Assembly: GCA_029977705.1 (NCBI GenBank)
Contig: JAPOKJ010000008.1
Location: 26,280 to 90,279, forward strand
Length of the DNA: 64,000 nucleotides
Direction: 5' to 3'
From: Burkholderiales bacterium
GTDB taxonomy: Bacteria; Pseudomonadota; Gammaproteobacteria; Burkholderiales; Burkholderiaceae_E
In this document: positions 59,637 to 64,000 of the stretch, one piece after another
Numbering within the stretch: position 1 is the first letter of the stretch
How the letters are laid out: each line of letters begins with the position of its first letter
The notes under the pieces: generated by a model
The model's database searches: none
What the model was told of the DNA's origin: nothing
What the model saw: the letters and a program-made list of their open reading frames with translations, nothing else
Translations under genes and position numbers: made by a program

Positions 59637-60629
59637 TTATTCCTCGGTGATCTTGGCGAATTCGACGATCTTGCGCACCTTGGCGCTCTCGCTGGCGATG
59701 TACCCGCCGGCATCGACTGTGGCCGGCACCACCGTGCCGCCGCTTTCCTCGAACTTGCGCCGCACCTCGGGCTGCTGCAACACATCCATCAAGGCCTTGT
59801 GCAGGCGCTGGTTCACCGCATCAGGCAGTCGCGCCGGCCCGAGCAATGCAAACCAGGAGCTGAGTTCCACGCCCTTGAGGCGCGGATGCTCGGACAGGGC
59901 CGGCACATTGGGCGTGAGCGCCGAGCGAGCCTTCTCGGTGGTGCCCAGCGCGATCACCTTGCCCGCCTTGATCTGCGGCAGGCCGCTGGACAGCACATAG
60001 ACCGCATACTCGATGTTCTCGCCGATCAGGTCGCTGGTCAGCGGTGCCACCCCCCGATACGGGATATGGGTCATGAAGATGCCGGCTTCCTTCTTGACCA
60101 GTTCGCCCGCCAGATGCAACGCCGTGCCCACGCCCGAGCTGCCGTAGCTGAAGCGTCCCGGATTGGCCCTGGCCTTGGCCACGAATTCGTCCAGGTTTTT
60201 CACCTTGGCCTTGGGGCCGGCCACCAGCACCATGGGCTGGGTGGAGATCAGGCCGATCGGCGTGAAGTCGCTGGTGTTGTACTTGGTGCTGGGCGCAATC
60301 TGCTTGCGGATCACCAGTTCATTGTTGGCAGCCACCAGCAGGGTATAGCCATCGGGGCGGGCATCGACGACCTTCTGGGCCCCCAAGGCACCACCGGCGC
60401 CACCGATGTTCTCGATCACAACCGGCACACCCAGTCGCCGGGACAATTCCGGAGCGATGATGCGTGCGGTCAGGTCGGTGCTGCCGCCCGGGGGGTAGCC
60501 CACCACCAGCGTCACCGGCTTGTTGGGATAGGCCTCCTGGGCCACCGCCAAGGGCATCAGGCCAAAACCTGCCGCGAGCGCGAACCCACCCGCCAGCGCA
60601 CTGCGGCGCAAAGCTTGGAACATGATCAA
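59637..60629 (-). CDS. Bug-family tripartite tricarboxylate transporter substrate-binding protein
   Basis: 330-aa periplasmic receptor with an N-terminal signal (ALAGGFALAAGFGLMPLAVAQ, cleavage near residue 31). The family block YPNKPVTLVVGYPPGGSTDL (about 34-53) and the IENIGGAGGALGAQKV segment (about 76-91) are typical of Bug receptors, abundant in Burkholderiales. No TctA/TctB membrane partners are adjacent. The flanking genes (enoyl-CoA hydratase, lactate-type dehydrogenase) suggest an organic-acid ligand, by inference. Start at 60629 or 60623. Confidence 0.92.
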   Translation of the reverse strand: MIMFQALRRSALAGGFALAAGFGLMPLAVAQEAYPNKPVTLVVGYPPGGSTDLTARIIAPELSRRLGVPVVIENIGGAGGALGAQKVVDARPDGYTLLVAANNELVIRKQIAPSTKYNTSDFTPIGLISTQPMVLVAGPKAKVKNLDEFVAKARANPGRFSYGSSGVGTALHLAGELVKKEAGIFMTHIPYRGVAPLTSDLIGENIEYAVYVLSSGLPQIKAGKVIALGTTEKARSALTPNVPALSEHPRLKGVELSSWFALLGPARLPDAVNQRLHKALMDVLQQPEVRRKFEESGGTVVPATVDAGGYIASESAKVRKIVEFAKITEE

Positions 60630-60639
60630 GCCGCTCCGG

Positions 60640-61797
60640 TCAGAGGTGCTCGTAGGTGCCGGGCAGCAGGATGGAGGTGTCCACCTTGCGCACGTCTTTC
60701 AGGCCGCAGAAGGCCATGGTCAGGTCGAGTTCCTTGTGGATGATCTCGAGCGCCCTGGTAACACCGGCCTCGCCCATCGCTCCCAGCCCATACAGGAAGG
60801 CGCGGCCGATGTAAGTGCCCTTGGCTCCCAATGCAATCGACTTGATGACATCCTGACCGCTGCGGATGCCGCCGTCGATGTGCACCTCGATCTTGTCGCC
60901 CACCGCCCTGGCAATCGAGGGCAAGGCATTGATCGAGGACTGCGCCCCATCGAGCTGACGGCCGCCATGGTTGGAGACGATGATGGCATCGGCACCGGTA
61001 TTGACCGCCAGTTGCGCATCCTCGGCGTCCAGGATGCCCTTGAGGATGAGCTTGCCACCCCAGCGCTTCTTGATCCATTCGACGTCATTCCAATTCAGCG
61101 CCGGATCGAACTGCTGGGCCGTCCAGGACGAGAGCGAGGACATGTCGCTGACGCTCTTGGCATGGCCGACGATGTTGCCAAAGCTGCGCCGCGAGGTGCC
61201 GAGCATGCCCATGCACCAGCGCGGCTTGGTCATCATGTTGAGGATGTTGGCGATGGTCAGCTTCGGGGGCGCCGACAGGCCATTTTTCAGGTCCTTGTGG
61301 CGCTGGCCCAGGATCTGCAGATCAAGCGTGAGCACCAGCGCATCGCAGCCTGCCGCCTTGGCACGGTCGATCAAGGCTTCGATGAACTCGCGGTCCTTCA
61401 TCACATACAGTTGGAACCAGAATGGCTTGCTGGTATGGGCCTTGATGTCCTCGATCGAACAGATGCTCATCGTCGACAGCGTGAAGGGGATGCCGAACTT
61501 CTCGGCCGCCTTGGCCGCCAGGATCTCGCCATCGGCATGCTGCATGCCGGTCAGCCCGGTCGGGGCGATCGCCACCGGCATGGCCACCTCGCGGCCGATC
61601 ATGGTGCTGCGCACCGAGCGGTTTTCCATGTTGACCGCCACCCGCTGACGGAACTTGATGCCCTGGAAATCGGACTCGTTGGCGCGGTAGGTGCCCTCGG
61701 TCCAGGCGCCCGAGTCGGCGTAGTCGTAGAACATGCGCGGCACGCGCTTTTCGGCCAGTTGGCGCAGGTCTTCGATGCAGGTGATGACGGGGGGCAT
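60640..61797 (-). CDS. lldD: FMN-dependent alpha-hydroxy-acid (L-lactate) dehydrogenase
   Basis: 385-aa enzyme oxidising L-lactate (or a related 2-hydroxy acid) to the keto acid. Key blocks: YADSGAWTEGTYRANESDF (about 26-44), TGLTGMQHADGE, VLTLDLQILGQRHKD, LILKGI with the FMN Lys, VSNHGGRQLDG with catalytic His and Arg (about 275-285), DGGIRSGQDVIKS and RAFLYGLGAMGE. The start at 61797 gives MPPVITCIEDLRQLA with AGGAGTTCCC before it; a longer upstream frame is rejected. It starts ten bases before the Bug gene in a shared operon. Confidence 0.93.
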   Translation of the reverse strand: MPPVITCIEDLRQLAEKRVPRMFYDYADSGAWTEGTYRANESDFQGIKFRQRVAVNMENRSVRSTMIGREVAMPVAIAPTGLTGMQHADGEILAAKAAEKFGIPFTLSTMSICSIEDIKAHTSKPFWFQLYVMKDREFIEALIDRAKAAGCDALVLTLDLQILGQRHKDLKNGLSAPPKLTIANILNMMTKPRWCMGMLGTSRRSFGNIVGHAKSVSDMSSLSSWTAQQFDPALNWNDVEWIKKRWGGKLILKGILDAEDAQLAVNTGADAIIVSNHGGRQLDGAQSSINALPSIARAVGDKIEVHIDGGIRSGQDVIKSIALGAKGTYIGRAFLYGLGAMGEAGVTRALEIIHKELDLTMAFCGLKDVRKVDTSILLPGTYEHL

Positions 61798-61900
61798 GGG
61801 AACTCCTCTGGGGCAATGCCGACAATTATAGGGAGGAGTCCGCCTCGGAGCACCGGGCATCTTCAAGGCTGGCGGGAATGCTGGCAGTTGCCCGGCCTGT

Positions 61901-63223
61901 TCAATGGGATGCGCCCGAGCCCCCGAGGAATCGGCCCAATGCCACATGACAGGCCAGCCCCACAAGAATGGCCCACTCGAGTGAGATGGTCACCGTCAGT
62001 ACCGCCGTCAGCAGATAGACCCAGAAATCGGCTCGATGCGCTTTCCAGGCCTCACGGGGGAAGTGCCAGTCAATCAGCGTCCAGGCCACCATGATCAGCA
62101 AGGCCGCGATGCAGGCGATGGGCAGATACCTGAACAAGGGCGCCACAAAAAGCAACATCACCATCAGAAGTACACCCGCACTGATGGCCGCCAGCGGCGT
62201 GCGAGCCCCGGCCTCGACATTGATGCCCGAACGGTTGAAGGAGCCTGAAGCCGGGTATGAGGAAAAAAATGCGCCCGCCAGATTGGCAAACCCCTGACCG
62301 ATCATTTCCTGCCGGGAGTCCAGGAGCTGTCCGCTGCGCAGGGCGTAGGCACGGGCAATCGACATCGCCTCGGTCAGGGCAAGCAGGGTCATGACCAGAG
62401 CCGGCATGATCAGCTTCAACCAGTCTGCCGGTGTACTGGAAGGTACCGACCACGGCGGAAGCGCACTGGGAAAGGATTCCACCGTGCGAAGGTTGAACAA
62501 CGAGGGCAACCACGTGCGGCCCAGGACATAGACCAGGGTCCCCACGACAACGGCACTGAGCATGTACGGGATCACCGTTTTGATCCGACGTCCCAGCACG
62601 CAGGCGGCAAAGGTCACTGCGGCCACAAAAACCGAAGGCCAGTGGATCGCGCCGGCCTGGGCTACCAGTTCGCGCAGATTGGCCAGCACGCCGCGCCCGC
62701 GCGGGAAATCGAGCCCGAAGAAGTTGCCGATCTGGCTGTTGGCGATCAGCACCGCAGCACCAGTGGTAAAGCCCACGATGACACTGTGGGGCACCTTGTC
62801 GACCCACTTGGCCAGGCCCGAGAAGGCGGCGGCCAGTTGAAGCAGACCGACCATGAAGGTGAGCGTCAGCACCAGCTCAACATAGCGCGGCGAGCCGGCT
62901 GCGGCCAGCGGTGCCACCAGGGCCAGCGTGGTCAGCGAGATCGCATTGGCCGGCCCGGTCACCATCTGGCGACTGGAGCCGAAAAAAGCGGCGATGATGC
63001 AGGGGATCATCGCGGTGTACAGACCATACTGCGGCGGCATGCCGGCCAGGTGTGCGAAGGCCACGCCCTGTGGCAGCACCACCACCGCACCGGTCAGGCC
63101 GGCCAGCAGGTCGGCGCGCAGCGTGCCCCTTTCCTTGAGCGCCGGCCACCAGGCCCGCGCAGGCAGTCGATCAAACACCCGGCCGTCCGTGATAAAGCTG
63201 GACCACATGACGGGCCTGGGCAA
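61901..63223 (-). CDS. SulP-family anion transporter without STAS domain
   Basis: 440-aa inner-membrane transporter with about 11-12 hydrophobic segments. The SulP signature lies around DLLAGLTGAVVVLPQGVAFA (about 37-56) and the TGPANAISLTTLALVAPLAA region. The protein stops right after the last helix (HVALGRFLGGSGASH); most SulP proteins continue into a cytoplasmic STAS domain of roughly 100 residues, absent here. Sulfate, bicarbonate or an organic anion could be the substrate. Its 5' end overlaps the DmsC-type gene by 53 bp (38 bp if M at 63208 is used). Confidence 0.88.
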   Translation of the reverse strand: MPRPVMWSSFITDGRVFDRLPARAWWPALKERGTLRADLLAGLTGAVVVLPQGVAFAHLAGMPPQYGLYTAMIPCIIAAFFGSSRQMVTGPANAISLTTLALVAPLAAAGSPRYVELVLTLTFMVGLLQLAAAFSGLAKWVDKVPHSVIVGFTTGAAVLIANSQIGNFFGLDFPRGRGVLANLRELVAQAGAIHWPSVFVAAVTFAACVLGRRIKTVIPYMLSAVVVGTLVYVLGRTWLPSLFNLRTVESFPSALPPWSVPSSTPADWLKLIMPALVMTLLALTEAMSIARAYALRSGQLLDSRQEMIGQGFANLAGAFFSSYPASGSFNRSGINVEAGARTPLAAISAGVLLMVMLLFVAPLFRYLPIACIAALLIMVAWTLIDWHFPREAWKAHRADFWVYLLTAVLTVTISLEWAILVGLACHVALGRFLGGSGASH

Positions 63224-64000
63224 AGAACATCCAGCGCTCGCACAGCAACCCGACGAGACAAGAAAGCCCGGCCAGCGCCGCCCACTGCGGCGCCAGCGCG
63301 ATGATCAGGGCCGGCACCACGAAGGCCAGCAGCCACATGGCGGTCAGTACGGTCTGGGCCCGCTCGCGCGCCACCTCGAACATGAACTCATGGGTCAGGA
63401 AGGTACCAGCCGAATGCCCCACATCGAGCAGGCGCACCTGGCCGGCCTGCTGCTTGCGCAGCGGCTGCAAGGCCGCGTTGATGTCATGCTGATGGGCCTT
63501 GCCCTCGCCGAAACGCAGCAGGTAGCTGAGCTTGAGCAGCGCCCCCAGCACCAGGAACACCAGGGCCAGCGGCGCGGCGAAAGGCCGGGCCTGGGGCACG
63601 AAGGCCAGCATGATCACCGCGCCGGACATCAGCCCGAACAGCGGATAGGCCAGGCGCGTCTGCCAGTTGTGCCAGCGCGGGATGGTCTTGAGGCAGGCAT
63701 AGATCATCGCGGTACTGTACAGCGTCGCCAAGGCCAGCAGCGCCAGCACGGCACCAAGCAGCGACACCAGCGGCTGCACTTGCGCGTGCACCGCCCACAG
63801 GAACACGGCGGCCAGCGGATAGAGCAGCACCGCCAGCACGCCCTCGCGCGACAGCCAGGAGGTGCGGAACTGCGACAGCGCCCGCCAGGCGTTCTTGCGG
63901 TTGGCCAGGTGCAGGGTCGAGGAGATCAGGCCGGCCGTGATCAGCAAAGCTGCGGCGAAAGCGCCCGTCCACCATTGCGGCGAGGCCGTGCCAGCATGCG
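63171..64000 (-). CDS. DmsC-type dimethyl sulfoxide reductase membrane anchor subunit (5' end cut by window edge)
   Basis: Quinol-oxidising membrane anchor of a molybdoenzyme complex. At least 276 codons are visible; the frame is open to the right edge, so the start is outside the window. Hydrophobic helices include LLITAGLISSTLHL and the LAFVVPALIIALAPQWAALA segment. The motif HLANRKNAWRALSQFRTSWLSREG (split) is the DmsC hallmark. The catalytic DmsA and iron-sulfur DmsB subunits would lie to the right of the window. It overlaps the SulP gene. Confidence 0.87.
   Translation of the reverse strand, partial: HAGTASPQWWTGAFAAALLITAGLISSTLHLANRKNAWRALSQFRTSWLSREGVLAVLLYPLAAVFLWAVHAQVQPLVSLLGAVLALLALATLYSTAMIYACLKTIPRWHNWQTRLAYPLFGLMSGAVIMLAFVPQARPFAAPLALVFLVLGALLKLSYLLRFGEGKAHQHDINAALQPLRKQQAGQVRLLDVGHSAGTFLTHEFMFEVARERAQTVLTAMWLLAFVVPALIIALAPQWAALAGLSCLVGLLCERWMFFAQARHVVQLYHGRPGV

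Overview
The window is a dense, GC-rich (roughly two-thirds G+C by eye) stretch of bacterial chromosome. Gene content and order point to a betaproteobacterium of the order Burkholderiales. The sodB / xseA / exbB-exbD-lpxK-Trm112-kdsB-adk block, the xseB-ispA-dxs block, DUF3579-argD-argF, the polA / LOG / thrB / BPSS1780-type block, the EarP + EF-P(Arg32) pair and a Bug-type tripartite-tricarboxylate receptor are all characteristic of that order. I cannot fix a genus. I see no rRNA, tRNA, insertion sequence, prophage or CRISPR array, so this is mainly core chromosome with a few accessory metabolic genes.

Layout. 1-4.2 kb: clpS-clpA (minus, clpA cut by the left edge), a cold-shock gene, a structured region with a 15-codon lysine-rich mini-ORF closed by a strong terminator, and a secreted DUF192 protein. 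4.2-8.8 kb: monomeric isocitrate dehydrogenase, Fe-superoxide dismutase and exonuclease VII large subunit, all minus. 8.8-13 kb: an intergenic region with DnaA-box-like sequences, then the envelope operon exbB-exbD-lpxK-Trm112-kdsB with adk close behind. 13.1-15.7 kb: a proton-pumping pyrophosphatase fused to a C-terminal OmpA-like domain, the most unusual protein here. 15.7-20.7 kb: short-chain dehydrogenase, XRE/2TM regulator, DUF442 phosphatase-like and KTSC proteins, exported glutathione peroxidase, EarP and EF-P.

20.7-29.3 kb: a two-receiver-like response regulator, DUF3579, argD, argF, a NUDIX hydrolase head-to-head with queF, an ECF-type sigma factor without an adjacent anti-sigma gene, and a divergent two-component system. 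29.4-33.8 kb: class I aminotransferase, HpaH-type hydratase, YajQ, an alpha/beta hydrolase with a cysteine nucleophile, and a bacteriohemerythrin. 33.9-39.6 kb: a tightly overlapping minus-strand operon xseB-ispA-dxs-ABC transporter-SDR, divergent from a Rieske oxygenase. 41-44.7 kb: sulfurtransferase, P-loop kinase, ZIP transporter, dienelactone hydrolase and GNAT acetyltransferase. 44.7-50.1 kb: polA (minus) whose start codon overlaps that of a LOG-family gene, then thrB and a membrane protein. 50.1-54.3 kb: a wax-ester-synthase-type acyltransferase overlapping a lipase-like gene, another hydrolase and a secreted amidase. 54.4-64 kb: uvrD with a perfect LexA box at its start, divergent fabV, a possible outer-membrane protein, enoyl-CoA hydratase, Bug receptor, lactate dehydrogenase, a STAS-less SulP transporter and a DmsC-type anchor subunit cut by the right edge.

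How the genes work together. Several neighbours share a process: ClpS/ClpA proteolysis; lipid A/KDO synthesis (lpxK, kdsB); EF-P and its rhamnosyltransferase EarP; arginine synthesis (argD, argF); isoprenoid synthesis (ispA, dxs); DNA repair and replication (xseA, xseB, polA, uvrD); and lipid handling (wax synthase and lipase, fabV, enoyl-CoA hydratase). All functional calls were made by reading motifs and family resemblance; no database search was run.
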